Shown piece by piece: positions 8,234-16,049 of a DNA stretch of 28,367 bases. Positions within the stretch are counted from its first letter, which is position 1; each line of letters begins with the position of its first letter. This DNA is from Phenylobacterium sp. (lineage in GTDB: Bacteria > Pseudomonadota > Alphaproteobacteria > Caulobacterales > Caulobacteraceae), in contig JAHUZY010000514.1 in the NCBI GenBank assembly GCA_019264505.1, positions 1-28,367 of the forward strand, read 5' to 3'. The notes below the pieces were generated by a model. That model had not been told where the DNA came from and made no database searches. It saw nothing but the letters and a program-made list of their open reading frames with translations. The position numbers were made by a program, and so were the translations under genes.

Positions 8234-9072
8234 GGCCTCTCGGTCTCCGATTTGAGGTCCCGAATGAGGCGGCCCGAGGCCGTCCCGGTGCGTTCGACGC
8301 CGCCATGGGGATTAAACGCCTCATTGAAGAGACACAGGCGACGCGCGCCCCGGCGCAGCCGAAGCTGCTCGGCGACCAGGTGCACCACCAGGAACTCATC
8401 TTGAATGTGGAACGGGACCAGCCGCTCAAGCCCATCGGGGCCGACCTCGTAGATGGCTGGGATGGGCTGTTGAGCTGGGAACCGCAGGATCGTGAAGCGC
8501 CCATTGTCGAAGACTTCCGAGGGCTGCAGTTCGATGGCCCCCTGGGCTGCGTAGGCGAAGTTTCGCGGCCCCTCGAAGGGGGCGGCTTGGACGGTCTGAT
8601 CTACGAGGGCCTGCGCATGCGCCTCGGCGATCGCCTGCGCCTGAGCCAAGGCGAGGTCTGCGGCCTGGCCTTGCCTGGTCAGGCGCAGCTCATAGGGCGC
8701 AGGCTCATTTGCGACGGCCAGGCTCAGGTCGAACCGGTAGCGGTGAGGGCCCGTATCGTCTTTGGCGGTCACCAGGAGGTTGGTCGCCTCGGCGTCCGCC
8801 AAGGGCTTAAGGACAAGGCTGTCGCCGAAGACAGCGACCTCCCACCCCCGCGCCTCACCCATCACCGCATGCTCCACCTGCTCCTTGGGCGGCAGTAGAA
8901 TTTGGGTGGCGTAGCCAGGTCGCAGGCGCAGGGCGATCACGCCAGACTGGCTGACGTCGCGCTCTGACAGGCGAGGATCGGCCAGGTCGGCCGCCGGTGT
9001 GGCGGCTGCGGCGTCTCCACTCATGACCATCATCCAGCCGGGGACAAGGAGACTTGCAAGGATGCGTCTCAT
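8230..9072 (-). CDS. virB9: VirB9/TrbG-type T4SS outer-membrane core protein
   Basis: A 280-residue periplasmic protein that, with VirB7 and VirB10, forms the outer-membrane core complex. An N-terminal signal peptide is visible (MRRILASLLVPGWMMVMSGDAAAA). The N-terminal domain has LRPGYATQILLPPKEQVEHAVMGE and WEVAVFGDSLVLKPL. The C-terminal beta domain holds FAYAAQGAIELQPSEVFDNG, TILRFPAQQPIPAIYEVGPDG and the NPHGGVERTGTA end segment. Start and stop both sit in 4-bp ATGA overlaps, with virB8 upstream and virB10 downstream. Confidence 0.93.
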   Translation of the reverse strand: MRRILASLLVPGWMMVMSGDAAAATPAADLADPRLSERDVSQSGVIALRLRPGYATQILLPPKEQVEHAVMGEARGWEVAVFGDSLVLKPLADAEATNLLVTAKDDTGPHRYRFDLSLAVANEPAPYELRLTRQGQAADLALAQAQAIAEAHAQALVDQTVQAAPFEGPRNFAYAAQGAIELQPSEVFDNGRFTILRFPAQQPIPAIYEVGPDGLERLVPFHIQDEFLVVHLVAEQLRLRRGARRLCLFNEAFNPHGGVERTGTASGRLIRDLKSETERP

Positions 9073-9749
9073 GGGACGACCTCTGGGTCGGCGCGATAGC
9101 TGGAAACCTGAAAGCCCAGCGGATTGCGAAGCCGGTCGGCCTCGGCCATGGGCGCATCGGTGTAGTGAAACGCCACGGTGGCGATCCAGTCTGATGAGGT
9201 GGCGGTGGGCCCAAACCGCTCCATCCGGTTGAACCTGACGCTGGCCACATTGGCGCTGACGAAGCTGATGGCGCGGATTTCGATCTGCGCTTCGGCGCCG
9301 GCGCCGTAGCGGTTCTGCGGGCTCTTAGGGTTGGCGACCTCAGTGAGAGCCGCCCATCGCTGCTGTTCAGCTGGGGTGGACATGATCGCCACCTGGGCGA
9401 AGTCGGCGGCGGCAGCGGGCGCCAGCCAGCCTTCCCGGGCGCGCACGTATTGGGCCAGGAAGTGTTTGGAGACGGCTTCGTCGTAGGTCAGGGGCCGTTC
9501 TGAGGTGAGCGCCGTCATGACATCCACGGCGCCTGTGGTGCGATCGACGCGGACTACAAAGGGCTCGACCGTTTTCAGCGGCGCCAGGGCGAAGACGGCG
9601 CTCACGGCGAGGCCCGCCACCGCCGCTGACCCCGCCGCCAGCAGCCAGGCAAGCCTTCGCGATCGCTCGGCGGCCTGGACCTGATCGGCGCTCCAGCTGG
9701 TGGCTTCGGCGAAATAGGTCTCCAGATCTGAAGATCGTACGCGGGTCAT
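9069..9749 (-). CDS. virB8: VirB8-type T4SS assembly protein
   Basis: A 226-residue bitopic inner-membrane protein that nucleates assembly of the channel. A short cytoplasmic start (LETYFAEATSWSADQVQAAE) and one helix at about residues 33-55 precede the periplasmic NTF2-like domain. That domain has TVEPFVVRVDRTTGAVDVMT, a VSKHFLAQYVRAREGW helix and NRYGAGAEAQIEIRAISFV. The C-terminal DAPMAEADRLRNPLGFQVSSYRADPE ending is characteristic of VirB8. It is coupled by 4-bp overlaps to the lipoprotein gene upstream and to virB9 downstream. Confidence 0.93.
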   Translation of the reverse strand: MTRVRSSDLETYFAEATSWSADQVQAAERSRRLAWLLAAGSAAVAGLAVSAVFALAPLKTVEPFVVRVDRTTGAVDVMTALTSERPLTYDEAVSKHFLAQYVRAREGWLAPAAAADFAQVAIMSTPAEQQRWAALTEVANPKSPQNRYGAGAEAQIEIRAISFVSANVASVRFNRMERFGPTATSSDWIATVAFHYTDAPMAEADRLRNPLGFQVSSYRADPEVVP

Positions 9750-9970
9750 GGGACGCCTTGCCCCGGCGCCTTTTGCCCCGCGCCCTCAGGGGTGGGTTCC
9801 GCCAGCGAAGGCGCGAGCGCGCCGGCTTGGTTGGCCGAGCCCTGCAGATTGACGGGTCGGCGTGCGCCGCCACCGCAGTCGTCCGGGACGTCGAGGGCTG
9901 CGCATCCAGCGAGCAGGGCGGACGCCGCGCATGCGAGGGTGATGGTTCTTAAACCTAGCCTGCCGTTCAT
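9746..9970 (-). CDS. virB7: Small lipoprotein in the VirB7 position
   Basis: A 74-residue protein with a type II signal peptide: a basic start (MNGRLGLR), a hydrophobic stretch and the lipobox LLAGC with the lipidated Cys at about residue 23. The rest is short and low in complexity, rich in Ala, Gly, Pro and Gln. Sequence alone would not identify it. Its place between virB6 and virB8, with 4-bp ATGA overlaps on both sides, marks it as the VirB7 equivalent, which anchors VirB9 to the outer membrane. The longer in-frame reading upstream is antisense-free but lies within virB6 and was rejected. VirB7 often has a second Cys that bonds VirB9; here one is present in VPDDCGGG. Confidence 0.8.
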   Translation of the reverse strand: MNGRLGLRTITLACAASALLAGCAALDVPDDCGGGARRPVNLQGSANQAGALAPSLAEPTPEGAGQKAPGQGVP

Positions 9971-10842
9971 CGGCGACCTCTGCGTGGGGTGAACAGGTAG
10001 CTGCGTGACGTGGCTGCGGCGTTGGCGAAGTCCGCCAGGCCAGCGCTCGCCCCGCCGGCGATCCCTGAGGCGATGGTTGGTGTCTGGAGGAAGAAGATCA
10101 TCGCCAGAAGGCAAAGGGCGACGAAGACAAGGCCGCCCGCCACGGGATCGCCCCCCTCGATCCGGCTCCATTGGCCGGCCACCAAGCCCAGCACCAGCTG
10201 TAGGACCGCAAGGATCAGCGCAAACAGGACGAGATAATTGATCGCTTGGGCGAGCCACCCGAAGAAGAAGCGACGCGTGACGTCAAAGAGCGCGCAGGCG
10301 ATGAAGATGGGGCCGAGCGCGATCAGGAGGGCGAGCGCAAGCTTGGCCAGCAGGGTGACGCCAAAGCCCAGCGCTGCGGTCAGCGCGGCGGCGACATAGA
10401 TCACCGCCGACAAGATCCAGGGCCCAAAATGGGTCCAGCTGGCTTCCTGAGCGACGTTCTCGGCCAGAAAGGCCGCCCGGGCGTAGAACTGGTCGAAGGC
10501 GCCGCCTATGTCGGCCGCGCCGCCGCCGCCGACCGCGGCGGCCAGGGCGTTGGGCAGGCCGCGAAACAGCGGGTCGGTGACATACGTCTGGTAGGCGACG
10601 GTTGTCGACAGGATCGAGACGATGGCTAGCTTGAGGCTGCGGACCGCAAAGTCGAGCACGGGTTCGGTGATCGCGCCGCGCACGATGGCGATCCCATAGA
10701 GGGTGACATAGAGCACCAGCGCTGATCGCACCGCCGGCGCCAGCTCGGCCGTCATGACGCCCATGCGGTCGCTCAGGAAGAGCTCAAGCCTCTCGTCAAC
10801 AAAGAGGTAGGCGGGGCCAAAGACCTCAAAGGGCTCATCCAT
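9967..10842 (-). CDS. virB6: VirB6/TrbL-type polytopic T4SS protein
   Basis: A 291-residue inner-membrane channel component. At least five hydrophobic segments are visible: around SALVLYVTLYGIAIVRG, LAIVSILSTTVAYQTYV, the long WILSAVIYVAAALTAALGFG / LALALLIALGPIFIACALF pair, YLVLFALILAVLQLVLGLV, and LVFVALCLLAMIFFLQT. The ALGPIFIACALFDVTRRFFFGW stretch (shown here in outline) is the hallmark of the VirB6/TrbL family. I chose ATG 10842, with CAGG nine bases upstream; a TTG at 10851 would put the ribosome site too close. It lies 30 bp downstream of virB5. Confidence 0.92.
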   Translation of the reverse strand: MDEPFEVFGPAYLFVDERLELFLSDRMGVMTAELAPAVRSALVLYVTLYGIAIVRGAITEPVLDFAVRSLKLAIVSILSTTVAYQTYVTDPLFRGLPNALAAAVGGGGAADIGGAFDQFYARAAFLAENVAQEASWTHFGPWILSAVIYVAAALTAALGFGVTLLAKLALALLIALGPIFIACALFDVTRRFFFGWLAQAINYLVLFALILAVLQLVLGLVAGQWSRIEGGDPVAGGLVFVALCLLAMIFFLQTPTIASGIAGGASAGLADFANAAATSRSYLFTPRRGRR

Positions 10843-10872
10843 GGCCGACAACCTGCTCGAGCGTAATCGGCT

Positions 10873-11580
10873 TCATGGCTGGAAGGTCGCGGCGTAGGCC
10901 GCCATGCGCTGGCGCCGCGCCAAGGCTACCCGTTCCTCCTGCGCCTGGGCGATCGCCCGGGCTTCGGCTGCTTGGGCCAGTTGCAGCGCCTGGAGCTGCA
11001 GCTGCTCATTGGCCAGTCTGGTCTGCTCCAGGGCGGTCTGGGCCTGGAGATCCAGGACGGCCCGCGCGCTGGACGCTGAGGCTAGCGCCTGATCCATGGA
11101 GGCGAGGGCCGTATTCCGCTGCGCCAAGGCCGCACTGAGGCTTTCGGCCAAGGCTAAGTCGCGGGCGGCCCGGGCGCCGGCGGCCTCAAGTCGTTGGTCA
11201 TGATCGCTCTCAGGGTCGGCCTCAAACAGCCGCTGCTCATCGCGCAGCTGCTGGGCCCGAGCGGTGAGGGCGCCTAGGTCATCAAGGGCTGCTTCGCTTG
11301 GGTCGAAGATCGCCGCGTCCGGCAGGGCCGAGCGCCACGCCCCCGTCTCGAGGATCGCTGCGATGTCTTCGATGCCGGAGGCCTCATCCAGGGTCTCGAC
11401 CAGCCGGCGGCCTTGCTCGATCTGGGTGCGAAGGCTCTCCAGCTGATCCAGGGCCGTCTGGGCCTGCTGCACCAGCTGAACATAGCTGGTGGGATCGTGG
11501 ACGATCATGGCGGCCGGGGCGGTGGCCGCGCCAAGACCTGCGATCACTAGGGCGCCCGCGCTGAACCGAAGCTTCCTCAT
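10873..11580 (-). CDS. virB5: VirB5/TrbJ-type minor pilus protein
   Basis: A 235-residue secreted protein expected at the pilus tip. A signal peptide covers about residues 1-24 (LRFSAGALVIAGLGAATAPAA). The mature protein opens with MIVHDPTSYVQLVQQAQTAL and is almost entirely helical and Ala/Gln/Leu rich, with long coiled-coil-like stretches ending in VALARRQRMAAYAATF. This is the TrbJ/VirB5 pattern. GGAGG lies eight bases before the ATG, and the start overlaps the virB4 stop by 4 bp. VirB5 proteins diverge fast, so assignment rests on the opening motif, helicity and position. Confidence 0.88.
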   Translation of the reverse strand: MRKLRFSAGALVIAGLGAATAPAAMIVHDPTSYVQLVQQAQTALDQLESLRTQIEQGRRLVETLDEASGIEDIAAILETGAWRSALPDAAIFDPSEAALDDLGALTARAQQLRDEQRLFEADPESDHDQRLEAAGARAARDLALAESLSAALAQRNTALASMDQALASASSARAVLDLQAQTALEQTRLANEQLQLQALQLAQAAEARAIAQAQEERVALARRQRMAAYAATFQP

Positions 11581-13958
11581 GGGAGGCTCCTCCTTTGCCT
11601 GTGAAATTCTGGCAGCCAGTCCTGCGGCGACTCGCCGAGTTCAGCCCGGAGCCGCTCGGCCAAGGCGAGCGTCTCAGCGCGTCCCGAGAGGATGGCGATC
11701 TCGTCGTCCATGCCATCGAGGCGGAGGCTGACGACGATGGAGTCTCGCCCTTGCTTGATCAGAAATTGTCGGCCGCCGGGCGCCATCTCCTCGCGCACCA
11801 GCCGGAATTCCTTCTCCGTCAGGCCAAAGCCATCGACATAGTCCGCCGCGCTCGCCAGCGGATTGGGCAGGTAGATCTTGGTCGGACACTGCTCGAGCAG
11901 GGTGTGGGCGATGGACGATCTCAGGACGTCAGCCGGGGACTGAGTGGCCAGGATCAGAAAGGCGTTCTGCTTGCGGTAGGTCTTCAACCCATCCTGGGCG
12001 AGCCCCCGAAAGGCCTCGTCGCCTAGGGCCTTCCAGAACTCATCGATGTCGATCACCAGGCGGCGGCCATCCACCAAGCTGTTGATCTGGTGCAACAGAC
12101 ACATCAGAAGCGGGGTTCGCACCTGCGGCTCATCGAGAATTCGGGTGATGTCGAAGCCCATCAGGTCGGCCTGTAGGAGGTCGGTCTCGCCATCCCCATC
12201 CAGGACCCAGCCTAAGCGTTGACCGGCGCACCATGGGGCGAGCCTTTGGCTGATGCCGTCAGCCTGGCCTTGGCTCATCAGGCTGCGCAGGGCCTCAAAG
12301 GAGCGCGCTTGCGGGGCGAGCGGCTCCAATCCTGCGATGGCGGCGTCGATCTCCCGCTGGGCGCGAGGCGTCAGGAATGGCTCACCGCCCACAAGCTCAG
12401 CCACCAGGCGGCCCAAGAAGGCGCGATTGGCGGGCGTGAGCGGCAACGTCTTGAGGGGGGCCAGGCCGCTGGGGCGATCTGGGGCAAAGTCGAGATAGGC
12501 GCCGCCGCGGGCCCGAACAAACAGCTCTCCGCCGCGGTCCTTATCAATCAGGATTTGCCGGGCGCCCAGGCGCTCCAGCTGGGCGAGGAGGAAGTTCTGG
12601 ACGACCGTTTTGCCAGAGCCTGTGGGGCCGCAGATGAAGGTGTGGCCCACATCGGCCACGTGAAAGCTGAACTCAAACGGAGAGCCAGCTGAGCTGCGGA
12701 AGGTGGTGACGGGCGCGCCCCAGTGCAGGTTGCGGCCTTGGCCTGTGGGGTAGGTGTGGAAAGGCGCAAAGGCCGCGAAATTGCGCGACGTGATCGGCGC
12801 AGGCCTGGGGCGCCACCGGAACTGACCGGGGAATTGCGCCCAGAAGGCCGGCTGCAGACCAAGATCCTCACGGACCGCGACCATGCCGGTGTCGGCGAGC
12901 CGGGCGCGCATGTCAGCCATGTTCTGGGCGAGGGCGGTGGGGCTTGAGCTCCGGACGAGGACCGAGGCGTGATGCTCGCCCATGACAAAGCGGTTGGAAA
13001 TCAGATCATCCAGCGCCTCGCCTAGGGCCTCCACCTGGGAGTTTGCCCGGTCGCGGGCGGAGCGTAGCTGCCTTTGCTTTCGGTCCATCAAGGCCGTCGC
13101 GCTGGCCTTGGACAGAAAGCTGAAGCTGTGGCTGATGACTAAGGGATAGGGAGCCTGCAGCAGGCCATCCCATAGCCCTGGCCGGGTGCGAGCAGGGTAT
13201 TCCTTTATGCTAAAGAGGCCGGCGAAGGTGGCGCCGGCGGCCTGCCGAACCTCCAGGGCCTCGCGCCCGAAGATAAGCCGGGCCCCGGCGATGGCGCTGC
13301 TGGCGCGGCCGCGGATGAGGGGAATTTGGCCTGGCTCCCCCGTCAGAAGCAGGTTGATGAGTTCCAACGGCTCCGACCAGATCAGGCCGTTGGCCTCGTA
13401 GAGGCTTAAAGGGCGCGGGCCATAGCGCGCCAACAGCTGTGACAGGTCCTGGCTCGCTCGCTCCAGATGGGAAAGCGCCTCGTCCTGGCGACGGCTGAAG
13501 TCTGTCGCCTCATCTCGTCTTGGGGAGAGGTTGAGGCGCGTCTCGGGCGGCGGCCTCCAAATCAACGTCAGATAGAGGTCGTTGAGAAACATCCTCTCTG
13601 ACGCCAGGCCAGCGCGATATGCGCCATCCAAACCCTGCGCAAACGCGCTCGCTACGGGCCGCGGCGTCGGCGGCGTGTAGGGCCGGCGAACAATGTGATG
13701 CCAAAGGCCCAGTCGCTCATCGGCGAGGTTTCGCCAGACATTGTTGAGCTGGCCGATCTCGTCATTCAGGTCTTCAAGATCGGCCGTCTCGAAACTTGCC
13801 CCGGCCAGTTGCAGGGAGATCATCAGGGCCTGGTTCTCAAGGCCCAAGACCTCATCGGTCACGTGACGCACATAGGGCAGGGCGCCCGCCAGGCCCCGCT
13901 GAGGGGCGACACCGCTCCTGCCTCGCAGGAGGCGCAAGTGGGGCTGGCCGCTAACCAC
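11577..13958 (-). CDS. virB4: VirB4/TrbE-type T4SS ATPase
   Basis: A 793-residue ATPase, the largest and most conserved T4SS component, which powers pilus assembly and transfer. The N-terminal CagE/TrbE domain starts at GLAGALPYVRHVTDEVLGLE and includes FETADLEDLNDEI and ERMFLNDLYLTLIWRP. Walker A is CGPTGSGKTVVQNF at about residue 443. Walker B is RLVIDIDEFWKAL at about 632, and ILATQSPADVLRSSI follows. The start is uncertain: reading upstream of GTG 13958 continues for 102 codons antisense-free but merely shadows virB3, so GTG 13958, overlapping the virB3 stop by 8 bp, fits best. No strong ribosome site precedes it, suggesting coupling to virB3. Confidence 0.93.
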   Translation of the reverse strand: MVSGQPHLRLLRGRSGVAPQRGLAGALPYVRHVTDEVLGLENQALMISLQLAGASFETADLEDLNDEIGQLNNVWRNLADERLGLWHHIVRRPYTPPTPRPVASAFAQGLDGAYRAGLASERMFLNDLYLTLIWRPPPETRLNLSPRRDEATDFSRRQDEALSHLERASQDLSQLLARYGPRPLSLYEANGLIWSEPLELINLLLTGEPGQIPLIRGRASSAIAGARLIFGREALEVRQAAGATFAGLFSIKEYPARTRPGLWDGLLQAPYPLVISHSFSFLSKASATALMDRKQRQLRSARDRANSQVEALGEALDDLISNRFVMGEHHASVLVRSSSPTALAQNMADMRARLADTGMVAVREDLGLQPAFWAQFPGQFRWRPRPAPITSRNFAAFAPFHTYPTGQGRNLHWGAPVTTFRSSAGSPFEFSFHVADVGHTFICGPTGSGKTVVQNFLLAQLERLGARQILIDKDRGGELFVRARGGAYLDFAPDRPSGLAPLKTLPLTPANRAFLGRLVAELVGGEPFLTPRAQREIDAAIAGLEPLAPQARSFEALRSLMSQGQADGISQRLAPWCAGQRLGWVLDGDGETDLLQADLMGFDITRILDEPQVRTPLLMCLLHQINSLVDGRRLVIDIDEFWKALGDEAFRGLAQDGLKTYRKQNAFLILATQSPADVLRSSIAHTLLEQCPTKIYLPNPLASAADYVDGFGLTEKEFRLVREEMAPGGRQFLIKQGRDSIVVSLRLDGMDDEIAILSGRAETLALAERLRAELGESPQDWLPEFHRQRRSLP

Positions 13959-14289
13959 GGAGGGCCTGAGCCAGGCTGGGGCCCGCCTCAATCGGGGCCG
14001 GGTTAATGCTTGGGCCACCCCAACCGGCGCGCTCCGCAAGCCTGGCGTGACTGTCGAGGGAAAGCCAGAGCAGGCGGAAGGCGAAGGGATCGTGGCGGCA
14101 GATTTCCCGGGCGAGCGCGTGCAGAGCCGGGGCGATGAGTAGCCAGGCCGGCGAATGGGCCATGAGGAACACCGCCCCGGTGAAGACCAGGTTGAGGCCA
14201 ATCGCTTCCATCGGCGCGCCAGCGACCATGGCCGGCCGCGTACAGGCCAGAAAAAGCGGCTCATCTTTCAGCCGGGTAGGCGCGCTCAT
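13951..14289 (-). CDS. virB3: VirB3-type T4SS membrane protein
   Basis: A 112-residue inner-membrane protein. It begins with the VirB3 pattern LKDEPLFLACTRPAMVAGAP and has two membrane segments, around IGLNLVFTGAVFLMA and WLLIAPALHALAREI. DPFAFRLLWLSLDSHAR at the end is also typical. The start may be ATG 14289, two bases after the virB2 stop, or GTG 14295, which has GGAG upstream and would overlap that stop; the difference is two residues. Its end overlaps the virB4 start. Confidence 0.9.
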   Translation of the reverse strand: MSAPTRLKDEPLFLACTRPAMVAGAPMEAIGLNLVFTGAVFLMAHSPAWLLIAPALHALAREICRHDPFAFRLLWLSLDSHARLAERAGWGGPSINPAPIEAGPSLAQALRG

Positions 14290-14291
14290 GG

Positions 14292-14666
14292 TCACCCGGC
14301 TCCGACAATGAGGTCGACGATCGCTGCGGCGCTGAAGATGACGATGATGCCGACGACGACGGTTCCGGCCCGCCGCATGTCGATGTGCCCAAACATCCAG
14401 ACAATTCCGGTCAGGATGACGGCGATGGTCGCAAGCCCCCGAATGACGCTGCTGTTGAGGAGGTCGACGATGTTCTGGATGAAGCCGCCGATTTGACCGC
14501 CAACGCCCGAGCTCTGCGCCAGGGCGGGCCCCGCTGCGGCGAGGCTGGTCAAGACGGCAAGCGCCGCCAGGCGCTGGGCGGTCCGGCGCGCGCGCCCTGG
14601 CGCGCCTTGCTTGCGGCGTCGCGCTGCTAACGAGGATAGACTTGGCGCGGGGAGACGTTTGATCAT
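14292..14666 (-). CDS. virB2: VirB2/TrbC-type major pilin
   Basis: A 124-residue prepilin. A long basic leader (about 30 residues with RRRKQGAPGRARR) precedes the hydrophobic signal core LAALAVLTSLAAAGPALAQ, with cleavage expected near ALAQ at about residue 51. The mature pilin has two membrane helices, VIRGLATIAVILTGIVWMFG and AGTVVVGIIVIFSAAAIVDLI, joined by a short HIDMRRA loop, as in VirB2/TrbC. The start was set at ATG 14666 because GGAGGA lies five bases upstream; an ATG 18 bp earlier lacks such a site. It is the first gene of the T4SS operon, with the palindrome 48 bp upstream. Confidence 0.9.
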   Translation of the reverse strand: MIKRLPAPSLSSLAARRRKQGAPGRARRTAQRLAALAVLTSLAAAGPALAQSSGVGGQIGGFIQNIVDLLNSSVIRGLATIAVILTGIVWMFGHIDMRRAGTVVVGIIVIFSAAAIVDLIVGAG

Positions 14667-14713
14667 GGGGTCCTCCATGATCAACAGTCTGCCGGCGTCA
14701 TTCGCGCGGGCAG

Positions 14714-14731
14714 ATCCGTAACCCTACGGAT
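14714..14731. promoter_or_regulatory. Right copy of the 18-bp palindrome upstream of virB2
   Basis: ATCCGTAACCCTACGGAT has perfect 7-bp arms (ATCCGTA / TACGGAT) around ACCC. It is 16/18 identical to the copy at 2094-2111 and in the same orientation. It ends the T4SS block: virB2 starts 48 bp away on one side and the CinA-type gene 141 bp away on the other. No gene lies in 14667-14871. Confidence 0.6.
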
Positions 14732-14871
14732 TGCCGCATGTTGGCTGGGCCTGAGCGCTTCAGGTCCCGCAAACGTCAGGTGGATTTGAGCGAGCACCTG
14801 CCGATTGGCGCGCCCCCCTTGCGCGGCGACGATGCTCGGGTACTCATCCGGCAGCCAAAGGTGAGATGAAC

Positions 14872-15666
14872 ATGACAACCCCGTCCGACGCCGCCCCTGA
14901 CCCGTTCACTGCCGGCCGGGTGACCGCAGCGGTGCTGATCATTGGCGACGAAATCCTGTCGGGCCGTACCCGGGACACCAACCTCGGCGATATCGCCAAG
15001 TATCTGGGCGCCCATGGAGTGGAGCTGGCCGAGGCTCGCACGGTCTCCGACGTGCAGGGTGAGATCATTGCGGCCCTGGACGCCCTGCGCGCCCGCTACG
15101 ACTATGTGATCACCACCGGCGGCATTGGCCCGACCCATGACGACATCACCGCCGATGCGGTGGCCGCGGCCTTTGGTGTCGAGCTTTACGAACACCCCGA
15201 CATTCTGGCCATGATGACCGCCCGCTGGGGCGGCGAGATCAATGCGGCGCGCCGGCGCATGGCCCGGGTGCCGGTGGGCGGCGAGCTGGTGAACAACCCC
15301 GTCCAGGGGCCGCCGGGCTTCATGATCGGCAATGTCTTCGTCCTGGCCGGGGTGCCGCAGATCATGCGTGGCATGCTGCAGGACGTGGGCCCTCGCCTGA
15401 AGGGCGGCGCCGTCGTGGTTTCGCGCACCCTGAGGGTCGATGGCTCCGGCGAGGGTGCGATCGCCGCCCCCCTAGAGACCCTGGCCAAGGCCCACCCTGC
15501 CCTGTCGCTCGGCAGCTACCCGTTCTATGGCGCCGACGGGTTTGGCTCGAACCTGGTCATTCGAGGCCGTGATCCAGATGAGGTTGATGCGACGCTGACA
15601 GAGCTGATCTCGGTTCTGGCCGAGGCCGGCATCACGCAGGTGCAGGTCGTGGAGACCCCCGCCTAG
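14872..15666 (+). CDS. CinA N-terminal/MoaB-like molybdopterin-binding domain protein
   Basis: A 264-residue protein with the MoCF (MoaB/MogA) fold of the CinA N-terminal domain: LIIGDEILSGRTRDTN near the start and the signature TTGGIGPTHDDITADAVA at about residues 78-95. VFVLAGVPQIMRGM and the YPFYGADGFGSNLVIRG C-terminal part follow. It lacks the C-terminal nicotinamide-nucleotide deamidase domain of full-length CinA, as is common for the stand-alone alphaproteobacterial form. Related domains hydrolyse ADP-ribose; a molybdenum-cofactor role is not implied by context. I chose ATG 14872 because AAGGTGAG (14858-14865) ends six bases upstream; ATG 14866 directly abuts it. It lies outside the palindromes and is probably core chromosome. 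Confidence 0.88.
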   Translation: MTTPSDAAPDPFTAGRVTAAVLIIGDEILSGRTRDTNLGDIAKYLGAHGVELAEARTVSDVQGEIIAALDALRARYDYVITTGGIGPTHDDITADAVAAAFGVELYEHPDILAMMTARWGGEINAARRRMARVPVGGELVNNPVQGPPGFMIGNVFVLAGVPQIMRGMLQDVGPRLKGGAVVVSRTLRVDGSGEGAIAAPLETLAKAHPALSLGSYPFYGADGFGSNLVIRGRDPDEVDATLTELISVLAEAGITQVQVVETPA

Positions 15667-15710
15667 GGGACGCCGAGCGCGAGAGAAGCCTAGCGCGCGA
15701 CGCCAGGGCT

Positions 15711-16049
15711 CTAGGTGGCGGAGATCTCCACGGGCTGGGCGCGGCCTTGCGTCGCGGGGAGACGCGGTCGCGCACGGCCTTGGCGATAGGTCTGGGCCCG
15801 CGTGGTCTTCAGGCCGTCCAGACCGTGGCGTTCGAAGAGCGCCAGCCAGCCGGCGATCTCCTCGGCCGACAGTTGATAGAGGCTGACGGCTTCGCGCAGG
15901 GAGATCAGATCGGCCCGAATGGCCAGGAGCAGCTCAGCCTTGCGCCGGGCGTTCCAGCGCACGGTGTCGGGCGAGGGAAGGGTGTCGCGGGTGATCGGAT
16001 AGCCCAGGGGACCGACCACGGCCCGCAGGATGTCGCCAGGCTGGCTCAT
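15711..16049 (-). CDS. DUF1153 / SciP-like protein (CtrA-inhibitor family)
   Basis: A 112-residue protein of the DUF1153 family, to which the Caulobacter CtrA inhibitor SciP belongs. The family pattern is seen in order: VVGPLGYPITRDTLPSPDT, VRWNARRKAELLLAIRADLI, the helix-turn-helix stretch SLREAVSLYQLSAEEIAGW, and FERHGLDGLKTTRAQTYR. SciP is about 90 residues; this one has an extra basic C-terminal tail of about 28 residues. Several positions differ from what I recall of canonical SciP (VRWNARRKAE where SciP has RRWVVRRKAE-like), so I call it a paralogue and leave the symbol empty. ATG 16049 overlaps the upstream stop in ATGA, so it is the third gene of a coupled operon. Family knowledge suggests DNA or CtrA binding; its target is inferred, not shown. 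Confidence 0.78.
   Translation of the reverse strand: MSQPGDILRAVVGPLGYPITRDTLPSPDTVRWNARRKAELLLAIRADLISLREAVSLYQLSAEEIAGWLALFERHGLDGLKTTRAQTYRQGRARPRLPATQGRAQPVEISAT

Noticed and set aside
9971..10258. A 96-codon upstream extension of the VirB7-like lipoprotein
   Set aside because: It is inside virB6 and would hide the signal peptide and lipobox.
13959..14264. A 102-codon N-terminal extension of virB4
   Set aside because: It lies wholly within virB3 in another frame and has no similarity to the VirB4 N-terminus.
2094..14731. The 18-bp repeats as proven att sites of an ICE
   Set aside because: No integrase is seen and the repeats are themselves palindromic and promoter-proximal, so an operator is favoured; kept only as an alternative.
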